This document shows positions 9,058 to 17,110 of a stretch of DNA of 64,000 nucleotides, piece by piece (within the stretch, counting starts at the first letter, position 1; every line of letters starts with the position of its first letter). The position numbers and the translations under genes were made by a program. This stretch comes from Verrucomicrobiales bacterium. Its GTDB lineage: Bacteria > Verrucomicrobiota > Verrucomicrobiia > Verrucomicrobiales > DEV007. The stretch lies in the NCBI GenBank assembly GCA_029213195.1, contig JARGNI010000013.1, positions 1 to 64,000 of the forward strand, written 5' to 3'. Under the pieces are notes generated by a model, which saw nothing but the letters and a program-made list of their open reading frames with translations, was not told where the DNA came from and ran no database searches.

Positions 9058-10347
9058 TTACTGCTCGCGTATCGATACGATCTTCAGTCCCTCTGAGGTG
9101 TAGGCCATCCGCACGATGGAAGTCGCCACTCCGTTGAGATACTTGCTCTGATTCCGAACCTCGTATCCCACCTTGGAGACGGCTTCCCAGGTTCCATCCG
9201 AAAGACGTCGGACCTGCGGCCGCTCGGTGAGCCAGTATCGTCGCTCCGGCCATCGCTGGATGTAGCGACTGCGATCATTGAGCAAGTCGCGGCGACTGAG
9301 ATTGCGAAGGGAATAATAGACATCCATTTGCGGGTGCATGAAGGCGATCCCGGCGGTCGGGTCGTTGACCTCCCCACTCGCGGTGAACGCTTCGAGAAAA
9401 CGCTCCAGTTGCTCATGCTGAAACCGATCGTAAACCCCTTGTTCTTCCTGTGGAACCTGGAGCTGAGTCTGCCGGCGTTGGTCATCCTGCTGGACGACTT
9501 CCTGAGGAGGCCGCTTTGCCTTGGATTCCTGGATACCGATGATTCGGTATTGTCCGGCTTGCTCCTGGACCTGGATCGAATGCGTCACAGAGCCGCTGAG
9601 GTTTTTCCCACTCCCCGACACCGCGTAGTCGACCCGAAGCATGAGATCGTAGACATCCCCCGAGCGGGAGAGCAGAATGGGCTGGCTCGCGATCAGGTAA
9701 CTTCTCTGGGGGAATCTACGGATATAGGCAGCGCGATCCTTGTAGATTTCCGCATGCCCTACTCTCGCCTTTCCGAAATAGTTCCCAACCGGGTCCGCAT
9801 AGAAGGACAGCAACGCAGCAGGATCATTGTCGCTCGAGAGGTGATTGAAATCGAAGAGAAAGAGCAACAGATTTTCCGGCACCACCTGCCGTTCCGGAGT
9901 CCAGGATGGTTTCACCGATTCCGGCAACTGCGTTCCCAGGTCAGGATACTGATGAGGAGGAACCTCCCCCCCAAAATTGGAAGGTTGAATCGCCGGACGA
10001 TCCTGAGCGCTTGGCTCGGGACGAGACACCGCGGGAGTGTCCTGGACCGAGGCTCCTGACGACCCGGATTGAGGATTTCCGAGATAGTCCTCGTACGTCT
10101 GCTGAACCGGCGAGGAATAAGGAATCCGAAAGATCTTATCGGCAACGGGATCCATCGCCAGACTTCCCGGTTCCATCCCCGCTACGTCCAGTTCCCGGTC
10201 CGCCGCAAACGGACTCAACACCACCCCGGGCTGGTCCGTGGGCATCGCGACAGGATAGTCTTGAGCAGCTAGCCGAGTGGAAAGGCTACCGCCAAGAACG
10301 GCGCAAAGAACAAGTAACGAGATGCGGGTCAAACGGGGAGGCTCCAT
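9058..10347 (-). CDS. Secreted protein with two NTF2/SnoaL-like repeats
   Basis: 429 residues from ATG 10347, which gives a clean signal peptide (MEPPRLTRISLLVLCAVLGG..., ending LAAQ). An ATG 30 bases upstream is possible but less likely. After a Pro/Ser-rich linker (about 50-140) come two related units of about 110 residues. Each starts with an L..FL..F...... pattern, then a DP...F..P......, then DR..YI.R.P.R.Y.L, and ends in strands reading W.A..KV.Y.V or similar. This is the layout of NTF2/SnoaL-like domains that follow DUF-type scaffolds in Verrucomicrobiota; no enzymatic residues are evident. It is the last of three minus-strand genes with the cytochrome and DUF1501 genes upstream. Confidence 0.72.
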   Translation of the reverse strand: MEPPRLTRISLLVLCAVLGGSLSTRLAAQDYPVAMPTDQPGVVLSPFAADRELDVAGMEPGSLAMDPVADKIFRIPYSSPVQQTYEDYLGNPQSGSSGASVQDTPAVSRPEPSAQDRPAIQPSNFGGEVPPHQYPDLGTQLPESVKPSWTPERQVVPENLLLFLFDFNHLSSDNDPAALLSFYADPVGNYFGKARVGHAEIYKDRAAYIRRFPQRSYLIASQPILLSRSGDVYDLMLRVDYAVSGSGKNLSGSVTHSIQVQEQAGQYRIIGIQESKAKRPPQEVVQQDDQRRQTQLQVPQEEQGVYDRFQHEQLERFLEAFTASGEVNDPTAGIAFMHPQMDVYYSLRNLSRRDLLNDRSRYIQRWPERRYWLTERPQVRRLSDGTWEAVSKVGYEVRNQSKYLNGVATSIVRMAYTSEGLKIVSIREQ

Positions 10348-10428
10348 GATCTGAGAAAGACGAATCAATCTCGTCATTCAGTCAGGAAGCCGGGAAAAAG
10401 GCAACGCCATTCCGCCGCTCCAACGCAT

Positions 10429-11880
10429 TCAAGTCAGCAAGTCTTTCACGACATGACCGTGGATATCCGTGAGTCGGAATCGGCGTCCCTGGAACTTATA
10501 GGTCAATCGCTCGTGATCGATGCCCATGAGATGCATGATCGTCGCCTGCATGTCATGAACATGGACCGGATCACGGGCAACATTGTAGGAGAACTCGTCG
10601 GTTTCTCCGTGAGTCACTCCCCCTTTGACTCCGCCACCGGCCATCCACATCGTGAAGGAACGGGGATGGTGATCTCGACCGTAGTTGGTCTCTGTCAGTT
10701 TGCCCTGGCTGTAAATCGTCCGCCCGAATTCTCCGCCCCAGATCACGAGGGTATCTTCAAACATTCCCCTGTCCTTCAGATCCTGAATCAACGCGGCGCA
10801 CGGTTGATCTGTTTCTCCACAGAGTGTTCTCATGCCTGCCGGCAACCCTCCATGGTGATCCCACCCCGTGTGGTAGAGTTGGATGAATCGGACGTCGCGC
10901 TCGGCCAGTCGACGAGCGAGAAGACAGTTGGCCGCAAAAGAACCCGGCTTGCGAGAATCGGGCCCGTAGCGCTCGAAGGTCGACTCAGGCTCTTCGCTCA
11001 GATCAGTCAATTCCGGCACCGAAGTCTGCATCCGGTAGGCCATTTCATATTGAGAAATCCGGGTCTGGATCTCGCTGTCACCAGACTTCTCGTATTGAAG
11101 CGCATTCAACGAAGAGACAGTGTCGAGAAGCTTCCGCTTCCTCGCTGGGTCCCCAAAGGCCGGGTCCCGAAGATAGAGAACCGGGTCACCTGCGGCCCTC
11201 ATCTGCACGCCCTGGTGAGAAGTCGGCAGGAAGCCACTCCCCCACAATCGGGAATAGACAGGCTGCGCCGCGCCATAGTTTCCAGCAGACAGGAGGACCA
11301 CGAAAGCCGGAAGATCCTCATTCATGCTCCCCAGGCCATAGTGCATCCACGCACCCATGCTGGGCCGACCCGGCAGTTCGTGCCCGGTCTGGAGGAAGGT
11401 GATCCCGGGATCGTGGTTGATCGCATTCGTGGTCACGGTTTTCACCAGGCAGAGATCATCCACCATTTTGGCGGTGTGAGGCAGAAGCTCACTCACCCAG
11501 GTTCCCGATTCCCCATGCTGGGAAAAATTGAAGATGGAGGGAGCAATCGGAAGCGAATTCTGGCGAGCCGTCATCCCCGTCAATCGTTGCCCCATGCGAA
11601 TCGAATCCGGAAGATCGACTCCACGCCTCGCAACCAGGTCGGGCTTGTAGTCCCACAGATCCATCTGAGAAGGACCACCCGATTGAAAAAGGTAAATGAC
11701 ACGTTTTGCCTTGGCGATGTGGTGCAGGCCACTCTCTTCGTCTCCTGCCGTTGCCGTCGCGCCCCCTCCATGAAGAAGCGAACTCAACGCTGCCCCGCCG
11801 ATTCCCACTCCTGTTCGCTGGAGCAGTTGACGTCGTGATTGCAGAGACAGGTTCTCTTGAATAGGGTCAAAGAAATTCAT
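10429..11880 (-). CDS. DUF1501 family exported protein (Tat substrate)
   Basis: 483 residues. DUF1501 proteins resemble sulfatases/alkaline phosphatases in fold and in PVC bacteria are almost always paired with a PSCyt1/DUF1549/DUF1553 cytochrome protein, as here. The start at ATG 11880 is fixed by an AGGAG five bases upstream and by the stop of the upstream gene 7 bases away. A twin-arginine-like signal (SRRQLLQRTGVGIGG) begins the protein. Recognisable family segments include YLFQSGGPSQMDLWDYKP near the N-terminus, WDHHGG, WGGEFGRT and GRDHHPRSFTMW towards the C-terminus; the His/Asp-rich motifs suggest a metal site. The substrate is unknown. Confidence 0.92.
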   Translation of the reverse strand: MNFFDPIQENLSLQSRRQLLQRTGVGIGGAALSSLLHGGGATATAGDEESGLHHIAKAKRVIYLFQSGGPSQMDLWDYKPDLVARRGVDLPDSIRMGQRLTGMTARQNSLPIAPSIFNFSQHGESGTWVSELLPHTAKMVDDLCLVKTVTTNAINHDPGITFLQTGHELPGRPSMGAWMHYGLGSMNEDLPAFVVLLSAGNYGAAQPVYSRLWGSGFLPTSHQGVQMRAAGDPVLYLRDPAFGDPARKRKLLDTVSSLNALQYEKSGDSEIQTRISQYEMAYRMQTSVPELTDLSEEPESTFERYGPDSRKPGSFAANCLLARRLAERDVRFIQLYHTGWDHHGGLPAGMRTLCGETDQPCAALIQDLKDRGMFEDTLVIWGGEFGRTIYSQGKLTETNYGRDHHPRSFTMWMAGGGVKGGVTHGETDEFSYNVARDPVHVHDMQATIMHLMGIDHERLTYKFQGRRFRLTDIHGHVVKDLLT

Positions 11881-11887
11881 CGTGCTC

Positions 11888-14800
11888 CTAGTGCTTGGTA
11901 ATGGTTTCACTGAGATTCAGGATCGCCCGAACGACCATCGTCGTGGCTGCGACATCTGGTCGGTCCAGTCCGTCGGGCGGTGGATAGGCTCCCACGGAGA
12001 GGAGGGCATCTGCCTCCTCCGGGTTTTGTTGAAAACGACGCCTCTCCGTTGCATAAAGATCGTCGAGAACTTTCATCTCCCGGTCCGAAGGTTCACGGGC
12101 AAGGATGGAAACAGCGGCCCGTCGAATCCGAAGATCGGGTGCCTCGATCGATCCGACCAACTCGGAAGCCAGCACCCGCGCAGCCTCGACAAACTGTGGA
12201 TCGTGGAGCAACACGAGCGCCTGCAGCGGTGTGTTCGTAGTCGAACGTGAAAAACTGCAAACCTCCCGGTTCGGTGCATCAAAAGTCGACATCATCGGAT
12301 GATGGGCCGCACGCTTCCAGAAGGTGTAGAGACCTCGCCGATAGAGACCCGCTCCACGGTCCGCTTCGTAGACCTGCTGAAATCCTTTTCGATTGGTCAA
12401 CTCCTTCCACAATCCCGGCGGCTGATACGGTTTCGCACTGGGTCCACCGATCGTCGGATCGATGAGGCCGGAAACCTGCAAGGCGAGATCTCGAATCATC
12501 TCCGCCGACATTCGCTTGCGAGGCCCCCGCGCGAGGAGACGATTTTCGGGATCCTGGTTCAGCATCTCCTCCGTCGTATCCGAGGACTGCCGGTAGGTCG
12601 AAGACATCACCATGAGCTTGACCATGTGCTTCAGGTCCCATCCCGACTCCATGAATTCCGAAGCCAGCCAATCGAGAAGCATGCGGTGAGAAGGCCACTC
12701 CGCCTGCGATCCGAAATCGTTGACCGTCTTCACGATCCCTACCCCGAAGACCTGGTGCCAGAGGCGGTTCATCGTGACCCGAGCGGTGAGCGGATGATTC
12801 CGCTCCGTCATCCACTGGGCCAACCCCAAACGATTCGCGGGAGATCCTTCGGGAAGAGGAGGAAGTCGCTCGGGGACCGCTGCAGAGACCTGCTCCATCG
12901 GTTGATCGTAGGCTCCCCTCTCGAGGATGAATGTGTCCCGAGGAGCCGCGTCGCTCATGATCATCGTCATGGGAATCTCAGACTCGAGAGCTTTCTTTTC
13001 GGCCTCGAAACGATTCATCGCCTGGGCGAGATCCCGGAATTCTGGAAGATGGGATCGAAAGGCGAGAAGCGCCTGCTCCTTCTCGGCCTTGTTTCGAGCT
13101 TCGGGCGCCTTGCTCAGGATCTTCGTCAGCTCGCCTCCCTTGACGGACCCAGCGGGATCCGGTGTCGACGAACGGGACAGCCTGACACGACCAAACGAGT
13201 GCCCTCCAAACTGGCTCTCGAAACGAAGTTTCAATCGAACCTCGCGGCTCGCCGATCCCGTGACCGGTTCGGCAAGCGAGACCGCAATCCAGTGATCTGC
13301 ATGATTGGTGTTCCCGTCGAAGGCCCACCCCGTGGACAGTTTCCCGTCGATGGCAGAGGCAGCAGAATACCCCTTCTGCTCGTAGTCTGCGGAAACCTTG
13401 GAAAGGGAAACCGGAGTCGCCTTGCCGTCCGAGTCCACCACCTGCGCTTCGATCTCGGAGAGCACGGCATTCCCATTCGAGGAACGTCCCGGGCCACCCT
13501 GCACCATGGACTCGTGGGTGAGCGCCTCGATACGGAGACCGGTGATGAAATCACTCTTCTGCAAAGGGATCACAAATTCATAGACCTCTTTTGCCGGAAC
13601 GGCTCCCGACGCGAGGTAGCTCCCGTCCTCCAGTCTTTTCATTTCACTTCCCGACGTGGCGGAAACGGAAGCGGGTGTCACCGGCTCCCAGGGGTTGCCG
13701 CGCTGCTTCTCCCATTCATTTTGCTTCCGGGTCAGCTCCGGGTCCTCTCGCAACAACTTTTCCCGCGTCTTCTCCAGGTCGACCTCCAATGAAGCCAATC
13801 GAGCCGATTGCTCCCTGGTCGGGGCCGGAATCGCAGGTGGACCAAAAAGGGGTTTACCCCCGACCTGGCCTTTCTCTGGGAGATGATTGAAGAAGGCAAA
13901 GAGCTGGTAAAAGTCCTTCTGGGAAATTGGGTCGAACTTGTGATCATGACAGCGGGCGCAATCCAGGGTGAGCCCCATGAAGACCGTCCCCATCGTCGTG
14001 ACTCGATCCGCGACGTAACTCACTCGGTATTCCTCCTGGATCACTCCCCCCTCGATCGTGAACGGGTGGTTTCGGTTGAAGCCAGTCGCAATCTTCTGCT
14101 CCAGGGTGGCCTCAGGAAGAAGATCGCCCGCAAGCTGCCAGGTGATGAATTCGTCGTAGGGCTGGTTGGCATTGAAACTGTCGATGACCCAGTCTCTCCA
14201 TCGCCACATCGTGCGAAACCAGTCATACTGATATCCTGAGGTGTCGGCATACCTGGCCGCGTCCATCCATTCCACCGCCATTCGTTCCCCATAACGAGGC
14301 GATTCGAGCAAACGATCCACCACTTTTTCATAGGCTTCGGGCGACTCATCGCGGACAAAGGCGTCCACCTCTTCCGGTGTCGGAGGCAGGCCCGTGAGAT
14401 CGAAACTGACTCTGCGGATCAGGGTCCGGCGATTTGTCTCCGGTGATGCTGAGAGGTCCTTCTCATTATGCTTCCTGGCCACAAAGCGATCGATGGGATT
14501 GGTCGCCCAGTCACTTCCCTGCTCCGGAACCGCTGGGCGCTCGACTGGAACAAAAGTCCACAATTCGCTGTAATCGGCCCCCTGCTCGATCCAGCGACGG
14601 ATCAGATCGATTTCTTCATCAGTGAACGCGGGCAGCTTCGACTCCGACGGAGGCATCGCATCGATTTCATCATCGGTTGTGATTCGATAAAAAAGCTCAC
14701 TCTTCTCGGGATCTCCGGCGACGAGAGAGAACATTTTCCCTTCCTCATCGAGAGCCGCAAAAGCGCCCTCCGGAGTGTCGAGTCGCAGATCCGCCTCCCG

Positions 14801-14947
14801 AGTGTTGGCATCCGGCCCATGGCAGTGAAAGCAACGATCGGAGAGCAAGGGACGAATATCGCGACTGAAATCGATCAAATCTTCTGTATGGCCGAGGGAA
14901 ACCGCGAAAAAGCCAAATACGGTCGTTATCCAGAAGTCTTTCTTCAT
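11888..14947 (-). CDS. PSCyt1-DUF1549-DUF1553 planctomycete-type cytochrome protein
   Basis: 1019 residues. The second of two adjacent ATGs (14947) is preferred because GGGAG lies 3 bases upstream of it. Signal peptide MKKDFWITTVFGFFAVSLG. The PSCyt1 domain contains the single heme motif CFHCH (Cys39, Cys42, His43) in DIRPLLSDRCFHCHGPDA. DUF1549 follows (about 130-340, with AVEWMDAARYADTSGYQYD). A middle sandwich domain (about 420-600) and DUF1553 (about 690-950, with NRLWHQVFGVGIV and NTPLQALVLLHDP) complete it. The family is thought to be a periplasmic electron-transfer scaffold working with its DUF1501 partner; the overlap-like 7-base spacing supports co-translation. The 178 bases upstream form a divergent promoter region. 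Confidence 0.93.
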   Translation of the reverse strand: MKKDFWITTVFGFFAVSLGHTEDLIDFSRDIRPLLSDRCFHCHGPDANTREADLRLDTPEGAFAALDEEGKMFSLVAGDPEKSELFYRITTDDEIDAMPPSESKLPAFTDEEIDLIRRWIEQGADYSELWTFVPVERPAVPEQGSDWATNPIDRFVARKHNEKDLSASPETNRRTLIRRVSFDLTGLPPTPEEVDAFVRDESPEAYEKVVDRLLESPRYGERMAVEWMDAARYADTSGYQYDWFRTMWRWRDWVIDSFNANQPYDEFITWQLAGDLLPEATLEQKIATGFNRNHPFTIEGGVIQEEYRVSYVADRVTTMGTVFMGLTLDCARCHDHKFDPISQKDFYQLFAFFNHLPEKGQVGGKPLFGPPAIPAPTREQSARLASLEVDLEKTREKLLREDPELTRKQNEWEKQRGNPWEPVTPASVSATSGSEMKRLEDGSYLASGAVPAKEVYEFVIPLQKSDFITGLRIEALTHESMVQGGPGRSSNGNAVLSEIEAQVVDSDGKATPVSLSKVSADYEQKGYSAASAIDGKLSTGWAFDGNTNHADHWIAVSLAEPVTGSASREVRLKLRFESQFGGHSFGRVRLSRSSTPDPAGSVKGGELTKILSKAPEARNKAEKEQALLAFRSHLPEFRDLAQAMNRFEAEKKALESEIPMTMIMSDAAPRDTFILERGAYDQPMEQVSAAVPERLPPLPEGSPANRLGLAQWMTERNHPLTARVTMNRLWHQVFGVGIVKTVNDFGSQAEWPSHRMLLDWLASEFMESGWDLKHMVKLMVMSSTYRQSSDTTEEMLNQDPENRLLARGPRKRMSAEMIRDLALQVSGLIDPTIGGPSAKPYQPPGLWKELTNRKGFQQVYEADRGAGLYRRGLYTFWKRAAHHPMMSTFDAPNREVCSFSRSTTNTPLQALVLLHDPQFVEAARVLASELVGSIEAPDLRIRRAAVSILAREPSDREMKVLDDLYATERRRFQQNPEEADALLSVGAYPPPDGLDRPDVAATTMVVRAILNLSETITKH

Positions 14948-15073
14948 CATCTCCCGAAATCTACCGATGAAACACCGCATTCACCAACCCTCGATGAATG
15001 CGTGTTTACGGCAAAAAGAAGGAACTTTTGTGCGTAAGAGGCTTTTCCGAACGGGGATGTGACACTCCTTCAT

Positions 15074-15102
15074 TTGACCCATTGCAAATTGAATGTTATA
15101 TT
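15074..15102 (+). promoter_or_regulatory. Probable sigma70-type promoter
   Basis: TTGACC (15074-15079) and TATATT (15097-15102) are separated by exactly 17 bases in an AT-rich stretch. Transcription would begin near 15108-15110, just upstream of the ATG at 15126. This places the true start of the next gene downstream of 15105 and argues against the long open frame that begins at 14998. Confidence 0.55.
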
Positions 15103-15125
15103 TTCCGTAATTTCCATATTCCAAG

Positions 15126-15699
15126 ATGCTCTGTCCCGCTTTATCGCCCATCAGCAAGCTCTGCCTCGTGGCCCTTGCCATCGCAGGGGCAGTTGGTGGG
15201 CTACTCGTACACTATCGGGCAAAACAGCTTCGTGGGGACGATCACGATCTCCATGGTCGACAAGATCAAGTCCAAGGTCGGAGATAAAATTCCATCTCTT
15301 CCCAAGAGCAAGAAACGCGATGTCAGCTCCAAATCTGAGTCGGAGTTCGATTACGCCCGGGTTCGGGACCAATGCTTCAACTCCATGTTTCTGAAGAAAT
15401 CAGGCTATCATTTTTCCCAGTCACGATGGGGAGCAGAACCCGTTCCCTATCAATTTCGAGGGCTTGAGCTGGTGGGACCGAAGCCCGTCCCGGTGAACGA
15501 CGCGGACGCCAAGAACGGGATTGATCGCCGGATTCGCTTCGAATTTGTTCTCGATTCCTATCGACGCTTCAACAAGGGAAAAGGCTGGGAGGCCTGGCAA
15601 TTTCAGAATCCTCCGAGTCTTTCCGAGATCTCTCTCCTGCGGCAAAACGGAGAGTGGAAAGTCGCTTCCGCACCGACGAGCTCCTATTCGCTGCGCTAG
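15126..15699 (+). CDS. Small membrane-anchored protein with an apparent frameshift
   Basis: Family not recognised. Two reading frames carry it. From ATG 15126, one frame encodes a charged/TM start (MLCPALSPISKLCLVALAIA..., then GAVGGLLVHYRAKQL) and stops at 15287. The other, ending at 15699, encodes the body (from about VGTITISMVDKIKSKV, through SEFDYARVRDQCFN, to GEWKVASAPTSSYSLR). Dropping one base in the GGGG run at 15234-15237 joins them smoothly (AKQLRGTITISMVDK). The promoter just upstream favours the 15126 start. If there is no shift, the body would begin at ATG 15253 (148 aa, no export signal). The cause could be a sequencing/assembly error, a pseudogene or programmed shifting. Confidence 0.55.
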
Positions 15700-15873
15700 C
15701 GCAAAGCACCACAACAAAGCAGGAAACCTTCGTCGTCGACACACTCCTGCTCTGTTCCCGATCAATCAAATCCCTCAGCCTTGGCCGAAACGGCATAATT
15801 TTCGGCCATTGGATTCAAGAAGAGGATAGGATAGCAGTCTACGATCTGCTAACATCCACCATTCTTTGAGCCC

Positions 15874-17013
15874 ATGAGCAATACGATCGAAAAACCCCGC
15901 GTCGCCATCATCGGACTTGGCTTTGGAGCTGAGTTCATTCCTATCTACCAGCGCCACCCCAACGCCGAAATTACGGCCGTTTGTCAGCGAAATCCCGAGA
16001 TGCTGAAGGAGATTGCCGACAAGTTTGGAGTGGAGAAGCGTTTCACCGACTACGACGAGTTGCTGAAAGATCCCGAGATCGATGCTGTCCATATCAACAC
16101 ACCGATCCCTGATCACGCCGAGCACACCCTGAAAGCGCTCCGTGCCGGCAAGCATGTCGCCTGCACCGTCCCCATGGCGACTTCGGAAGAGGACTGCAAG
16201 GCCATCGTCGATCTTTGCGCGGAAACCGGACTTCGCTACATGATGATGGAGACCGTCGTCTACGCTCGAGAATTTCTCTACATGAAGGAACTCTACGACA
16301 CCGGCGAACTCGGAAAACTGCAGTTCCTGAAAGCAAGTCACCAGCAGGACATGGACGGATGGCCCGGATATTGGCCCGGTCTTCCTCCCATGCACTACGC
16401 GACTCACTGTGTCGGTCCCGTCCTCGGTCTCGCCCGAAACGAGGCCGAGTACGTCAGTTGCTTTCCCAGCGGCACAATCCGCGAGGAAATGCATGACTGC
16501 TACGGATCCCCCTTTGCTGTCGAAACCACCCACATCAAGTTCGCCAACAGCGATCTCAGTGCCCAGGTCTATCGCTCACTCTTCGATGTCGCCCGACAGT
16601 ATCGCGAGAGTTTTGAAGTCTATGGCTCCAAAAAGGGCGTCGAGTGGCCACTGATCGAAGGCGAGCCGCTTGTCGTTCACACTGCAAAGAAACCCGAACC
16701 GGAAATTCCCGAGAAGAAGGAGTGCCCCGACTACGCGATGCTGCTGCCCGATGAAATCGCCCCCTTTACAACCGGCGGAGTCTACGGCGGCGAAGAAGGC
16801 GAGGACCACCTCAGCTTCACTCAGGGTGCCGGTCATGGAGGATCGCATCCTCATCTCGTCCACCAGTTCGTCGAACTGCTCCGCGGGACAGGCGAAGGCT
16901 ACCCCAACGAAATCCAGTCCGCTAACATCACCCTGACAGGAATCCTTTCTCACGAAAGCGCTCTCGAAGGCGGCGCGATCAAGAGACTTCCCGAGTGGAG
17001 CCTGTCTTCTTAG
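15874..17013 (+). CDS. Gfo/Idh/MocA family protein, TVP variant
   Basis: 379 residues. N-terminal Rossmann fold with AIIGLGFGAEFIP at 11-23, then the NTPIPDHAEH and ALRAGKHV segments and a C-terminal alpha/beta domain. In classic members the EKP motif supplies a catalytic lysine; here the aligned residues are T98-V99-P100 (CTVPMATSEED), so the lysine is missing. That subtype occurs in PVC bacteria and may not perform ordinary hydride transfer (inference). It has no signal peptide, so it is cytoplasmic. It probably acts on a sugar or sugar derivative released by the neighbouring sulfatase/redox proteins; the exact substrate is unknown. A 33-base hairpin repeat follows its stop codon. Confidence 0.9.
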   Translation: MSNTIEKPRVAIIGLGFGAEFIPIYQRHPNAEITAVCQRNPEMLKEIADKFGVEKRFTDYDELLKDPEIDAVHINTPIPDHAEHTLKALRAGKHVACTVPMATSEEDCKAIVDLCAETGLRYMMMETVVYAREFLYMKELYDTGELGKLQFLKASHQQDMDGWPGYWPGLPPMHYATHCVGPVLGLARNEAEYVSCFPSGTIREEMHDCYGSPFAVETTHIKFANSDLSAQVYRSLFDVARQYRESFEVYGSKKGVEWPLIEGEPLVVHTAKKPEPEIPEKKECPDYAMLLPDEIAPFTTGGVYGGEEGEDHLSFTQGAGHGGSHPHLVHQFVELLRGTGEGYPNEIQSANITLTGILSHESALEGGAIKRLPEWSLSS

Positions 17014-17031
17014 CCCCTTCCACGACCGATC

Positions 17032-17064
17032 CAACAGGGTTGGCTCACCGACTCGACCCTGTTG
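17032..17064. repeat. 33-bp hairpin repeat, sibling of the hpf terminator stem
   Basis: CAACAGGGT (17032-17040) pairs with ACCCTGTTG (17056-17064). The same 33-base layout, 27 of 33 identical by eye, recurs at 58382-58414 inside the hpf terminator. Here no T-run follows and the inner stem is imperfect, so if it terminates transcription it would do so weakly. It lies between the Gfo/Idh/MocA gene and the giant sulfatase fusion. Confidence 0.55.
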
Positions 17065-17110
17065 CATTGCCATCTTCCACGAGAACGCACCCCGGAAACT
17101 CTCGAATCCG

